A DNA stretch of 64,000 nucleotides from Trochalopteron elliotii. Its lineage: Eukaryota; Chordata; Aves; Passeriformes; Leiothrichidae. The translations under genes and the position numbers were made by a program. Below the pieces are notes generated by a model. The model made no database searches. It was not told the origin of the DNA and saw only the letters and a program-made list of their open reading frames with translations. The DNA is taken from positions 8,187,402-8,251,401 of the forward strand of contig JANPWX010000033.1 of assembly GCA_024734555.1 (NCBI GenBank), given 5' to 3'. Shown in pieces: positions 10,469 through 21,775 of the stretch (within the stretch, counting starts at the first letter, position 1; the number at the start of each line of letters is the position of its first letter).

Positions 10469-13400
10469 GAATTTTTTTAAATTACGTCTTCAGTTTTGTG
10501 TATGCAGAAGACTTAAGTCATGAATGGGAAAAAATACTCTTGGATATGTTTCAAATCCTGAATCAACAAGAAAAGGAACCAGCAAAGGAACCATAACCTT
10601 TGCACAGTGGAGAGATGTGTGCCTATATGGAGCTTATAAAAAAACCTCCTAGATGTAAGTTAACCTTGATTTTTGAACAGTCACATGGCACATGTGCATT
10701 TAGCTGACTCTGCATTAATGTGATTTTCCACACATTTTAAAACGAAGCACAAATACTTTGTAATCCCTTCTCACACATTTTTAGCCTGCTCTTTGCAGAT
10801 CACCCAGTGGTGTCTCAAAACCTGGATTTTTTTCAGTGAAGGTCAGCAGAAGCCTGACCATTGCTCCCAAAGGCTCTGGCCCCCAGATTATAACCAATTC
10901 ATTCATTTTGTAGTCTAGTCACAAGCCATTTCATAATATTAATACAGATAAACAGCAAATGCCTTCCTCATTGTGAAATATTGCCTTGGAGCAGGAGGCC
11001 CTGCACTCCCAGGCTCATGAGATCATTACAGAGCAGCTGCTGACAGTTTGTGCATGGCATCCTAAAGGAATGGAAGATGTTTATACACCTTGGCCATTGC
11101 TATTGCTTTATTTTCATGCAATAAAACATCCTTACTCATATTTGAAAAGCAAATGCTGATCAGACAGTTCTATTGGTGTGAATTTTCGTATCTTTTGATG
11201 ATGAAAGTCCTGCTCCATTAATGCTTCGAGTCCAGCTCAAAGAACTCGGCAGGAGGAGGAAATAATTGACAATAAGTACACTTTAAAAACCTCTGTTCTG
11301 ACCCAAACCAGCTTAGCCATAACTGAGGACCCTGCAGTTTCAAACCCTGGGGTGGTACAAGTGGGCTAATGAGTCCCTGCCATTGCCAAGGCTTCCTGCA
11401 CCACAGGGAGCCCCGGTGTGCCCAGGGGCAGGAGAATGGACTCTTGTCCCCTTTTCCACAGCTGCCTGTTATTGCTGTAATCACCTCACCACAGCCTCTG
11501 TGCATTGATTGGATCTGGAAAGTGCTGCAGTGGGAGAAGGGGAGGCTGGCAGGATGTGTGCCAGCCTGAGGACTGGGGATCTGCTGCCCTCTTGCACATC
11601 ACTAGTGGGACTGGGCTGAAAAAATCCAACATTTTTGCAGGGAGAGGAAGACAGAAAACCTATTTTTTTTTAAGAGCCTTTCAGTGTTTTCTTCTGAAAA
11701 GATCATTAGTTTTCTATGCAGTAATTTGTTCCATAGATTAATTTTATGCTTTGATTATGAAAACTTTAACGTTTCCTTGAAGCCTTTTGCAAATTTTTGC
11801 CTTTTAATTAAGATGGAAAAGTGCCTTAACACCTGAGTGGCGGCTATATTATGAAATAATTCACTATATGATACTTTCCCCATTGAAGTTTGTAAGTCAG
11901 TGTCATGCTGAATCTAATACCCTCCTTTAGTGGTGCTCTGAAAGTGTGTGGAGACCTCAGCAAGAGTTGGATGTACAAATAGAAAAGGGAAATTCACAGC
12001 AGACTTATTTGGAGGCTTATGAAACGTCAGGCTCCTACTCAGTGCAGACGTGACTCGCTGTGAAGGAGTCTTCTGGCTTCCTTTGTTACTACATGAAGAA
12101 TTCATTTTGGCATCTCCCTTAGGGCTGGTTCCTTTTAGGCCATGATTGCATTAATAATATCAGCTCCTGGTGCAACTGATTGAATCCCTTTCACGCTGGG
12201 GAAGAATTAAAGCCCAATTTAATTCGCTACTGACCCATAATCAGCAAAGCCATGAAGTAAAGGGCATTATTTTCTCTCAACATTTCTGTATGGATATATT
12301 AATGTTTATATTTCATACTCCTGAAGTAATTAAATGCCCCTAAATGAGGAAGTGCTTCATGTAAATGTGATTTCAACACTAAAGACTGAACTTGTTCCCA
12401 GGGAACAATGCTATTTAGCTAAAAGGCTGGTTTCATTTCCTGAAAGCAAATACATTTTGAGGCTGAAATTATTGTTTTATTATTATTAAATTGCTCAGAT
12501 GCAAAAGCTGGATTTCTAGCTGAAGAATAAAAGGACACCTTGATTTTTGCAAGTGTATACACTGTAATTTTTTTTTCATTGTTCAGCTTGCTGCCTCCTT
12601 AGATCTCTTTGCTTTAGGATTAGCAAAGATAACAAACATGTTCAGGTTCTAAAAGATTGTTTTGGTGATGCTCTTTGAAGTGCTGGAAAATGCAAGCTTA
12701 GCCCCAGCTATACAAGTAAGGCCTGCTTCCCACAGCTAAGCTCTACACAAACACACGTGGCTCACACAGGTTATGCAGGAGCAGGATCATTTCTCCCCAG
12801 CAGCATTACCAGGAAAGCCATTCCCAGAGGACCCAGGCATGCACATTTTCCTATCCACACCGTAAAATAATCAGCCTTGCATGCAGAATTTCTGCACTTT
12901 GTTTGGTCTTTGGTTTACCAAGAGCAGGAATTCCCTCCAAGGTGCCCCACAGATCATGCAGGGGCAGCAGCACAGTTTGGGTGGGAGCTCTGCCATCACC
13001 CATCCTGTGGAGGTCAGTAAGTGCCACCCTTGTCTCCCTGGCAAAGCTCTTTGTAGTCCCTGGTTCTCAAATGTTCTTTTAAATCTGAAACTTGAGAAGA
13101 TTATTTGCATTTCTTCAGTATGATGATTTATTTTCCCCTTTTTTGGTGGTACATATAACTGGTCTTTTCTGAAGCTTTTAAAATTTCTCAGCTCTGTGGC
13201 TCCCTACAACAATGAGTCCTTCAAACTAGTTGTGCATCAAGAAAAACAATCTTTTGGTCATTTGTGGGTTTTTCTGTTCATTTTAATAATATTTAATGCT
13301 TTGTAATGAGTCCCCTGAAGGCTTTGTTCATACCCCACTGAGATGGAAGATACCCCTGCAGCTGGGATCTTCAGCAGATGCTGCTCTTTGCTGAGCTGTC

Positions 13401-15530
13401 TTTGAGGTCCTGCCAGCTCTGAGAAGGGAAGGGAAGAGAAAGGGCTGGACCACATTCAGCAGCAAGGAGTCCCTTGGAGAAGAGCCTGGAGAGAGGCTCA
13501 GAGGGCACCCCCTGCCCTGCTCCCTGAGCACTCAGCTCCTCTCCCAAGGAAACTCTTGCAGTGAGCAGAGAGGGAGGGCTCTGACAGCCACCCATACCTG
13601 AGCCACTGCAGCTTCCCACAGGACTGCTCAGAAGCAAGAAAAGTCACCTATGAATGTTAAGCTTAAAAAAGCAGCAGCGCTGATGAGTATTTTTGGCATG
13701 AACTGAAGAATCCTTTTGTTCCAGCTACAGCCCACATGCTGATTCAGCTCAGCAGCTCTCCTCTTCTGTTCTTTTCCTTTCCCAGGGCTTTCTTAAACAC
13801 CACTTCGAGGTTGCTGTTTTCTTCCAGCCTGCTTCAGTTATGTTTGGTAATGATGGCTCATAAAAATATTGGCACATACTCTCAGCTGGTGGCAGTAGTC
13901 TGTAGGAGCATGCTATCAGTCAGGATATGACTCTGTTCTTTTTTCATGGTTTTGCTATATTTATTTGATCTCATCTACAATAAAGCCTTTTGATACTGCT
14001 GAAGTGATAGAAAGGCATCATATGGTAAATGGTAATCAGGCTTTTCAATATGAAATGGTTTGAATAAATTTGCTTTGTGGAGTCTATCCAGAGCTAAATT
14101 CTGCTGTAATTTGCCACCGAGGCAGTGCCCAGACTGCTCAGCTCTGGCAGGTGAGATGTTCCTGGGACAGAGTGGGCAGTGTCACCCCTACACACTGCAC
14201 CCAGAGCCCAGAATAAAGGCAATTTTCAGTAGAAATGGTTCCTGTCTAATTCTTTCCTCCTTAACACTCTTTATTTATGAAATGATGGCTGAAACTATAA
14301 TTTTATTTGTACTGAATATACCAGTATTACATATAAAGCCAGAATCACAACTCATTGTATGCTGAGGTATCTAATACCTTGAGTGGCTGTTTATGCCTAA
14401 ATAAGTGGGGCGGGGGGGAACCAAACAAAAAAGAAAACCAGAAGATTTTTGAAAAGAATATAAGAGAAAGGATAAAGACAATAGTCAGAACATGCTGTAC
14501 AAAAAAGGAGAATACATATTTAAGAACCCAATCTTGACCAGAATTTGAAAATCCTCCCAAATACTCAAAAATTCCCTGCAAAAGTCCTGTTTTCATCCTC
14601 AGGAGTAATTTATTTGAGCAGCACACATGAAGAAGCTGCATCTTTACTGCCTGGGCTCAGTATAAGAACTGAAGGAGAAAAAGCACCTAATTAACAAGCA
14701 CTGGATCACTGAAGTGATGAGGTGAGGTCCCAGTGAAGGTCACTCAGTGCCCAGCAGAGCTGATGTTTGCCACAGAGGTGTCCTCAGTCACTGTGTCCAA
14801 GAGCATTCACAGCAAATCAGGCTGGTTTATATATTTATATATTCATACCATCACACCAGAAAGGAATTTTTTAGTGCTGGTTTACCTCACCTGGCCTGGA
14901 GCCTGGAGCCACGAGGGAGATGTTTCCTCCGTGGCAGGTGGCATCAAAGGAGCTCCAGGGACAGTCACTGCATTTCAAGCCCCAAGTGATAATGTTGTGA
15001 TGTGTTTATTTGATTACATAATGCAAAACAAAAATCATCTTATACAAAACTTCAGACAGAGCAGTCTGTACTTTTTATTTTTCCCATTTTTCTCACCCTA
15101 AACCTGCAAAATTATTCCAAATTATTTCCCAAAATAGAACTTTTCTTTCTTTATCTTGAGGTTTATTAAGCTCCTTTAGGAGTATACAAAAAGTGTTAAA
15201 TACCACCATAGATACAGCTGTGATGGATTTCTTTTTTGTATTCTTATTTCTCTTGTGGAATATTTTATATGTTCAATAATGAGCTCTGTTCTGTGTCTGG
15301 CAAGGCTTGTATCCATGCACTCTCAGCCCAAACCACAATGACAGAGCATTTCCACCATGTCCTCCTCTCACTCTGCCACTCAAAAACCTCTGCTGCTGCT
15401 AATTCAGACTGACTTTTCATTGCCAGTGGCCATGGAACCACATTGTGCCTCTTCTGCAAGGAGGCAAGTGCTGGGTAATTTCACCAACATCTGTGCCAAA
15501 ACCTTAGAGGAGGCTGGCAGAAAGTCTAGG
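10469..15530. other. Non-coding stretch; possible conserved block near 12.1-12.4 kb
   Basis: No gene was recognised. The segment 12120-12420 is repeat-free, AT-rich and holds several homeodomain-type cores, including AATTAA at 12205-12210 and TAATTA at 12327-12332. That is typical of developmental enhancers but is not proof. The open frames at 13328-13637, 14060-14365 and 14733-15101 lack family motifs. Confidence 0.5.
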
Positions 15531-15567
15531 GAAAAGAAAAAAAAAAAAAAAAAAAGCAAAAAAAAAG
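15531..15567 (+). repeat. A-rich tract
   Basis: A run of about nineteen A starts at 15537, followed by gc, nine more A and gct. It resembles a poly-A tail of an inserted retrocopy, but no parent gene is recognisable upstream and no flanking duplication was found. A simple A-rich repeat is equally likely. Confidence 0.8.
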
Positions 15568-16670
15568 CTAAGTCCTCAAACAAAAAGTGAGTTAGTTTGA
15601 AAGCTTGACTAGGAAAGTTTCAATGAAGGGAAACAAAAAGTGGCTGTGGAGGTGCTGGAGATTTTCCACTGGCCATTTCCTGACCTCAGCTGCAGCTGCC
15701 TGGAAATCTTGGGCACCTTAAAGCAAAAATTGTTGTTGACTCTTCACTGTGAATTCCCACCAGAGCCCAGAGAACCCCTTTGGCCACCCACCTTCTCTGG
15801 CTGGGCTGGTGGGCTTCCCATGGGCTTCCCAGAGAGCCTGAGGGGATGGGGACAGGAATGGAAATACTGCTCCTACCTTGGGAATACATCTTCTGAGGAC
15901 TTGTCTTTTCCAATTACCACATCCTGAAGGACGCTTCCCCACAACCTCCTGGATGAATCCATACAAAATCAAAGATGAGCCTCTGCTTTGTGTTGATACT
16001 CTGCTCCTGGGGTTTTTATTATACTTATTTTCTGAAGAAGGATTTCTTTTTTCTCCTGAAAAATGTCGTGAGGAACTCGAAATGCAGATTTCAACCAGCT
16101 GTATTTCTTATCTGATGTCCTTTCATGGCACTGCTGTGGCATTGTCAGAAATGTATGATCACATCTTGAGGAAAAAAAAATTACTGCCAGAGTCTGTTGA
16201 TTCTGTGTAACTATATTAAAACACTGGAAATTACCTTGGCACTGATGACTGGTTTGTTTGTTCATTTGTTTTCCTTTTAAAAGCTGGAGAAAGGGTAAAG
16301 TGGACTGACTATTTACTCCTTCCATTGTTTAGAATAGCGACTGACCTTTCTTTGGAATGGGAGATCTAAAAATGGCATTCCCAGGCAGGGACAGGAGGGT
16401 GTTTGAGATGCAGGCTCCAGCCCAATGCTCCCCTCAGACGTGGGAGTAAGCTATTGCTATTGAACAGTAAGATGGATTAGATGCAGAATGGCATTAAAGG
16501 GAGAGAGTAATGCAGAAGCATCACTGTTGTTTCTTAAATATAATTTTAAGTAAATGACCTTAAACTGCTCACATGCTTGAAAATAAATCTCTGTTCTGCT
16601 TGGGTAGTGTTTCCACAGTGCTTTTTATTTGTAAATGGATATGAATAAGACAGATCCTGGATTTTAATTT
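15568..16670. other. Non-coding stretch, no gene seen
   Basis: No gene, RNA or mobile element was recognised. The open frames at 15640-15927 and 15878-16210 overlap in different frames and show no conserved domain. Confidence 0.5.
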
Positions 16671-16708
16671 CTTTTTTTTTCCCTTTTTTTTTCTTTTTTT
16701 TTTTTTTG
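16671..16708 (+). repeat. T-rich tract
   Basis: Long T runs are broken only by ccc and a single c. It could be the reverse complement of a retroelement tail on the minus strand, but the adjacent sequence is not a recognisable element. Confidence 0.8.
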
Positions 16709-17884
16709 GTCTACTTTGTGTCAAGCTAGCAATTCTTTAAAAAAACAAGCCAGAAGTTGCAATGAAGATATTTTCAGGCAGGAGCCTGCAATGGAATGAC
16801 CTGCCAAGAAGCAGTGGTGGCTGTGCTGGGCCTGGAGAGGGCAGTGGCAGGGGGCTGTGGGATCCCAGAGCAGCAGGTGTGACACACGGGGTGGGCATGG
16901 CCACAGCTGTGCTCTTCCCCTCCTCTGGGCTGCAGGGAGAGGCCCTTCCCCAGAATGACAAGGAGTCCATTTGTTTTCTGGCACATGGGGCTGTTCTGCT
17001 CAGTTGGGAATGCCAGGGGGGTGGGTGATGACCAGGTCACAGTGCTCTGGTCCCTCTCAGACACGTGCAGCAGCATCAGCCACTGCCCAGTAACAATGGT
17101 GCCAGACTGACCCTGTCCCACAGAGTCCCCTCAGGGTCCCCCCTCCTGGCTGGGACCGATCCCACAGCAGGGCTGGAAGCAGAGATGGAGCTCCCAGAGC
17201 AGCAGGAGAGAGGGGATGGCTGGGAATCCATCCCAGGCTGCCAGCAGAGCCCCCAGAGCCCTGAGATCCACTGAGCACTGAGCTGTTCCCTGACCCTAAA
17301 CCTGCACATGGACAGTGACAGCAGCATGGCAGGTGCTTGGCACTGGCTCAGGGACTCAGCACATGCTCCAGGATGAGCACATCCACACTGTGCCCCAGGA
17401 AAGCACAGCCCAGAGAGCTTTGCCAGGGGGTCTGTCAGACAGCAGCACTCCCAGGCAGGAGTACCAAAAGACCCTCTAAATGCTTTCTCCCCAGTATTTG
17501 GGGTTTTAGATAAAACTATAAGAAAAAAATAAAAACATCTGTGAAAACAGAAAAAATTAAAATCATCTGTGGAAACAAATTAGATGTACAGAAGCAGGGC
17601 AATGAATATATTTTGATGAATTTGAGGACTCCAATTTCTTTCCTTAAAGGAAAAAGGGGAACAGGTGGGGAAAGGGAACTGAGCTAGATTTCCAAGTGAG
17701 GAAGTATTCAGTGATTAGATTCAGTAGAAATGATAGTCAACCATACTTTTTGGAACTGTCTTAAGAATTCCATTTATGTGTTTTCAAAGTGAATAATTTC
17801 AATTCTTCAAATTATTGAGCATAAAATACCTTGACATTTACCTAAATATTAAGAAGATGGTTAAAAAGAACTGAAGTGGCTTTT
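16709..17884. other. Moderately GC-rich non-coding stretch
   Basis: The part from about 16780 to 17460 is richer in G and C than its surroundings, with many cag, ctg and ccc blocks but few CpG sites, so it does not qualify as a CpG island. Overlapping short open frames on both strands are the expected by-product of this composition. No domain was recognised. Confidence 0.5.
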
Positions 17885-18215
17885 TTTTAATTTGGAGATG
17901 AGAAGGCTCAGGAGGGACTGCATTGCTTTATAGAACTACCTGAAAAAAAGTTCTAGCCAGGTGGGGGTCAGTCCCTTCTGCCTTGTTCCAAGTGAAAGGA
18001 TGAGAGGAAATGGCCTTAAGTTGCACCAGGAGAGGTTCTGATTAGATATTAGGAAAAAACCTTTCACTGGAAGAGTAGTGAGGCATTGGAATAAGTTGCC
18101 CAAGGAGGTGGAGGGGTCACTGTCTCTGGAAGTGTTCAGGAAGCCTCTGGATGTTGCATCTGGCTTTAGGGGTCATTATGGGTTGGTGCTTGGACTGGAT
18201 ATGAATCTGTAAGTA
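17885..18215 (+). mobile_element. CR1 LINE, 3'-terminal fragment
   Basis: The order of sequence blocks matches the 3' end of avian CR1 elements. It runs ggagatgagaaggctcagg, then a segment with aactacctgaa, then gaggaaatggcc and gatattaggaaaaa. After these come the block resembling cattggaacaggctgcccag (here with aataagttgcccaaggaggt), ctggaagtgttca, and finally the ttggactgga motif. The element is 5'-truncated, as nearly all CR1 copies are, and its extreme 3' end is eroded. It encodes no intact reverse transcriptase. Substitutions are spread along it, so it is an old copy. Confidence 0.92.
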
Positions 18216-20615
18216 CTATGAAAGTGGACTAAAATATTCTGTTCAGGTTGAAGGCAAATATTAGGCAAGTCTTAAACTGTGTTAGAAACATGGATGGTCA
18301 GCTGAAACAAAATACAAATTTTAGGTCAATATTCTCTCTTAAAGCGAACAGAAGATTACACTCACATCCCTTTCCTGCTGATAGCTTTAGCACTCTTATT
18401 TCAACAGGTTTTTAGCCTCAGTTCTGTTCCCAGTGAGGCCTGGCAGGCTGCAGGAGCTGGGGTGGCCTGAGCAGAGTGTTTGGGCAGGGGTGGGGTTTGG
18501 TGTCCCAGCAGTGCAGCAGAGCAGAGAGTGCAGGCAGAGCTCGCTGCATCCATGTACCATCCACTTCTTTGCAAGGAGTGCAGAGATGGTGCTGTTTTTA
18601 GAAGCCGAGGCATGTTGTCAAACTTTCTGGGGGAATATGTTCTGCCATGAGAAGCTGTCTGGGTGCAGGGTGCTCCCAGAAGCAGGCAGATGGGAACAGC
18701 AGCGAGAGCGGCTGAGTCACAGCGGGATCCCGGCTCCACCCGCTCCCTGCTCCTGTGTCTGGAAGGGTTTTACTCAAACCAGATAAAATGGACACTGGCA
18801 TTGTTTAAAGTACCATTTAAGCTTTTCTGCCTCCAATTTTGAGAAAGGTGGAGACTGTGCATCCCCAGAGCTGTGCCTGTGAGGGGACGTTTGGCAATGA
18901 CCTGCTCCTGAGTGCTCTTCTTGCTGCTCAGCACAAAGACCTGTTCTTGCAGCCCATCCAGGGCTGCCAGCCTTTCCTCCTGTCTTCTCATGTGTGTCTG
19001 GACTTTTCTGTGTTGTGTTTATGTCAATTAAACTCAGGGAATTGGGTTCCAATGCCACTGAGGTTCTGACACACCATTTCAAAAGCAGCTCCTAGGCACG
19101 ACACAGCCACAAGCTGATGTCTCAGCACTCTCCACCTGCCATGAGTTGGTGATAACTGAGACACAAAAAGCTCGTTTTCCTTACAATTTTTCAATTCTTC
19201 TGTCAGGATATGTAAATCTCCTTAACAAACAGGACTGATTAGGAGTGTATTTTTTAGCAAAATAGAGCACCCGTGGTGCTCCTGGCAATCATGAAGCATT
19301 GGACCCAACAGATGAGTTGTCAGTACATCAGAATCATTTTTTTCTGTGGAAAAAGACAAAAAGTTCTACAGATTAAAACTACCCTGATCAGCCAAATAAT
19401 CTTAAGACTGACCCCAGAGAAATGGGGCAGCTCCTGGCTCTCCTCCCAGAATTTTATACAAATCCCAAGTTTATAAGATTTTTTTCCATATTATTCTCAA
19501 GTTTACTTTTTTTTTTTCCTCCAAGAAACAAAGCAGAAAATATGGTGTTATTGTGGCATTTACAATTTTGTCATAGGAGGAATTTTTACTTGCTGGTTGG
19601 CAGATAGCAATGTAACAGCACCATGATACATTGCAATAGATGGTTTTACTGCTTCTGTTCATCTTCTATACAGTATTTTTTTCACTACCTTTACAGGAGG
19701 CAGTCACAGACCCTCAATGTTTATTTCAAGATGAATTAAAATGTTATTCTTTGGAGAATTTTCTCCTTCCCTCTCATGTCAGCTGTGGTGCCTGTTCCCT
19801 CTGATGAAAGGAAGAAAGCTGTGCTGTGAAAATGTTGGATGGAGTTAGTCATTCAAACAGACTTTACATTTCAAACTTAGACACTCACATTTCAAAATTT
19901 GTTTCAAAAATATGTCTTAAACCAGATTTTTTTTTCTTACTTGCAAACATCAGTGGGGCTTTTTTTGATATATTTTTTTACCAAAATCCAGTCAGACTTT
20001 GTAGTATATCATTATTGACAGGTAAATAAATAATACAGATTTGTCAGATATAAGAAATTAAATGAATTTGAAAATAAAATTACTTTGAAAAGGCTTTGAA
20101 AAGGCAAATTCTGCATTAAAAATCGAATATTCTGAGTATGTTATATGAGGAAACTTTCATTTCAATGCTTTTCACTTTGTAGGGCTTCTTTCTACTGCAA
20201 ATTCCAGAGGAAAAGTAAGAAAAATAAAGTAGCAACTGGTAGTAGAAAATTCTTTTTACAAAAATATTCAGCTGATCTGAATTTCCAGTTTATAATATCA
20301 GATGGCTTATTTGTTTGTTTGCCTTTAATACCTTTTTTTTTTTCCTCAGTAAGGACCCTCACGCATTGGTAAGTGAAGGAAATTATCTCCATAAAAAAAC
20401 CTTAAACATCAGATACCTCTAATCCCCAAAGTACCCAAAAGAAAGGAGGAGCTGACCAACGGATACGAACTATGTTGCTTTTTTTCCCCCACAGTCAAGA
20501 GCTGTCACAGGAGCAGGACTGGTTCCTCCACGTGTTCCTAGAAGGGGTTTCCAAGCCAAAAAAAGGCAGTTTGTGCTGTCCGAGGGGAGATGGGAAGGGT
20601 CAGTCTGAGCTGGAC
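18216..20615. other. Non-coding stretch, no gene seen
   Basis: Nothing recognisable as a gene was found. A short patch with several CpG sites and an AP-1-type TGAGTCA lies near 18700-18745. A T run occurs near 19508-19518. The rest is AT-rich and featureless by eye. Confidence 0.5.
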
Positions 20616-20621
20616 AGCCGA

Positions 20622-20910
20622 GGGTCCCCTCTGTCCCCCTCTGTCCCCTCTGTCCCCTCTGTCCCCTCTGTCCCCTCTGTCCCCCTCTGTTCCCTCTGNN
20701 NNNNNNNNNNNNNNNNNNNNNNNNNNNNNNNNNNNNNNNNNNNNNNNNNNNNNNNNNNNNNNNNNNNNNNNNNNNNNNNCCCTCTGTCCCCCTCTGTCCC
20801 CTCTGTTCCCTCTGTCCCCCTCTGTCCCCTCTGTTCCCTCTGTCCCCCTCTGTCCCCTTTGTCCCCTCTGTTCCTCTCTGTCCCCTCCGTCCCCCTGTGT
20901 CCCCTCTGCC
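20622..20910. repeat. Minisatellite, 9/10-bp unit cccctctgt
   Basis: Head-to-tail copies of cccctctgt alternate with cccccctctgt-like and ccctctgtt variants on both sides of an assembly gap. The minus strand reads as repeated GGGGACAGA, giving regular G4 runs that could form quadruplexes with about 5-base loops. The true length is unknown because of the gap. Long open frames across it, rich in Arg-Gly-Asp/Thr-Glu-Gly or Cys-Pro-Leu, are products of the repeat. Confidence 0.93.
20699..20779. other. Assembly gap, 81 N
   Basis: Eighty-one consecutive N interrupt the cccctctgt minisatellite. Both flanks are the same repeat, so the gap most likely hides more copies of it. The size is an estimate made by the assembler and may be wrong. 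Confidence 0.99.
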
Positions 20911-21255
20911 AGCTGTTGTGGTACCCGGAGGAGCCAGCACAAGGCGCGGTGTGTCCGAGGATGCTCGGGGGGAGCAGTTGGGATGTCCCCGTGGGCAGGA
21001 GGGACAAAGGACCGGAGCTCGGTGGGACAGACGACCGGGTTGGCAGCGCGGGGCTTTGAATCCGGGGATGCTTTTAGAGCCCGAGCGCTCCCGGGGTGGC
21101 GGCCAGGCAGGAGCGCAGGCAGCGCACAAAGTGCCCATTAAGGAATCAAAGGAGCGCACAGCTCCTCGCTGCTTTGATCCTGCCTTCAAAGACACCCCCG
21201 AGCCTCCTCCTCCTCCTCTGCAGGGCAAACCGAGCCTCACAGAGCGCGAGCATCT
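20885..21255. promoter_or_regulatory. Strong CpG island
   Basis: About 25 CpG sites lie within 370 bases, with gcgcgg, agcgcgggg and gagcgctcccggggtggcgg among the densest clusters; this is the clearest island in the window. It directly abuts the cccctctgt minisatellite and is followed by a G-quadruplex-type run. Such islands usually mark transcription starts in birds. No coding exon is evident on either side, so a non-coding RNA, or the first exon of a gene lying outside the window, is inferred. The direction of transcription cannot be decided. Confidence 0.5.
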
Positions 21256-21269
21256 CTGGGCTGTGGAAT

Positions 21270-21296
21270 GGGATGGGAGGGGATGGGATGGGAGGG
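21270..21296 (+). promoter_or_regulatory. G-quadruplex-type run
   Basis: Six runs of three or four G are separated by one or two bases (at or a). This meets the standard G4 motif with very short loops, which are the most stable kind. It sits at the edge of the CpG island, a common place for such motifs at promoters. Formation in the cell is inferred. Confidence 0.7.
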
Positions 21297-21665
21297 CTCC
21301 AACTGCCCATCCAGGGACTCCAGCTGCCCTTCTGCGGATCCCTTGTAGCCCCCAGCCCACTTACATGATCAATGTTGACTTTTTTTTCTTTTCTCTTGCA
21401 ACAAACACAGTCATACAACACCATACAATTAATGGGTTTGGTACTAAGGTCCCGGAATTGCACATAAAAAGATCTGGAGGGGGATTATTGGGGCTGCCCC
21501 AATGCCCACATGCCACACTGGTCAGTTGTTGGGGTCGAAGCAGTGGAAGGCAATGCCAGCCCCACCCAACTTGCAGCAGCTGGAGGATGTTCCCTCCTGC
21601 CATCTCTGACCAGTCCCACAGCAGTGCCATTGGATGGTTGGGGAATACACTCCTCCTGGACACAC
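21297..21665. other. Non-coding stretch before an LTR fragment
   Basis: No gene was recognised. Because an LTR start follows at 21666, this could be remnant internal sequence of the same endogenous retrovirus, but I see no gag, pol or env motif in it. Confidence 0.4.
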
Positions 21666-21775
21666 TGTCCCAGTTTTGGCTGAGATGGTGTTAATTTTCT
21701 TTTTAGTGAGCAGGTGTGTGGTATTTAACTGCTGCATGTACTTCAGCATTGCCTTGTTCTGAGAGATCCACTAGA
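21666..21775 (+). mobile_element. ERV LTR fragment (5' part)
   Basis: The fragment starts tgtcccagttttggctgaga and continues with ggtgttaattttcttttta. This matches the start of a common avian ERV LTR family that I remember as beginning TGTCCTGGTTTTGGCTG; the family name (ERVL-like) is from memory and unverified. The same start recurs at 40778. The 3' end of the LTR is not recognisable, so this is a truncated or heavily decayed copy. Confidence 0.6.

Noticed and set aside
15357..15590. Open frame ending in poly-Lys
   Set aside because: The Lys run is the A-rich tract; the rest has no recognisable motif.
20470..21360. Open frame of 296 residues on the minus strand, the longest in the window
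   Set aside because: It crosses the assembly gap and its body is the translated cccctctgt minisatellite; no domain is present.
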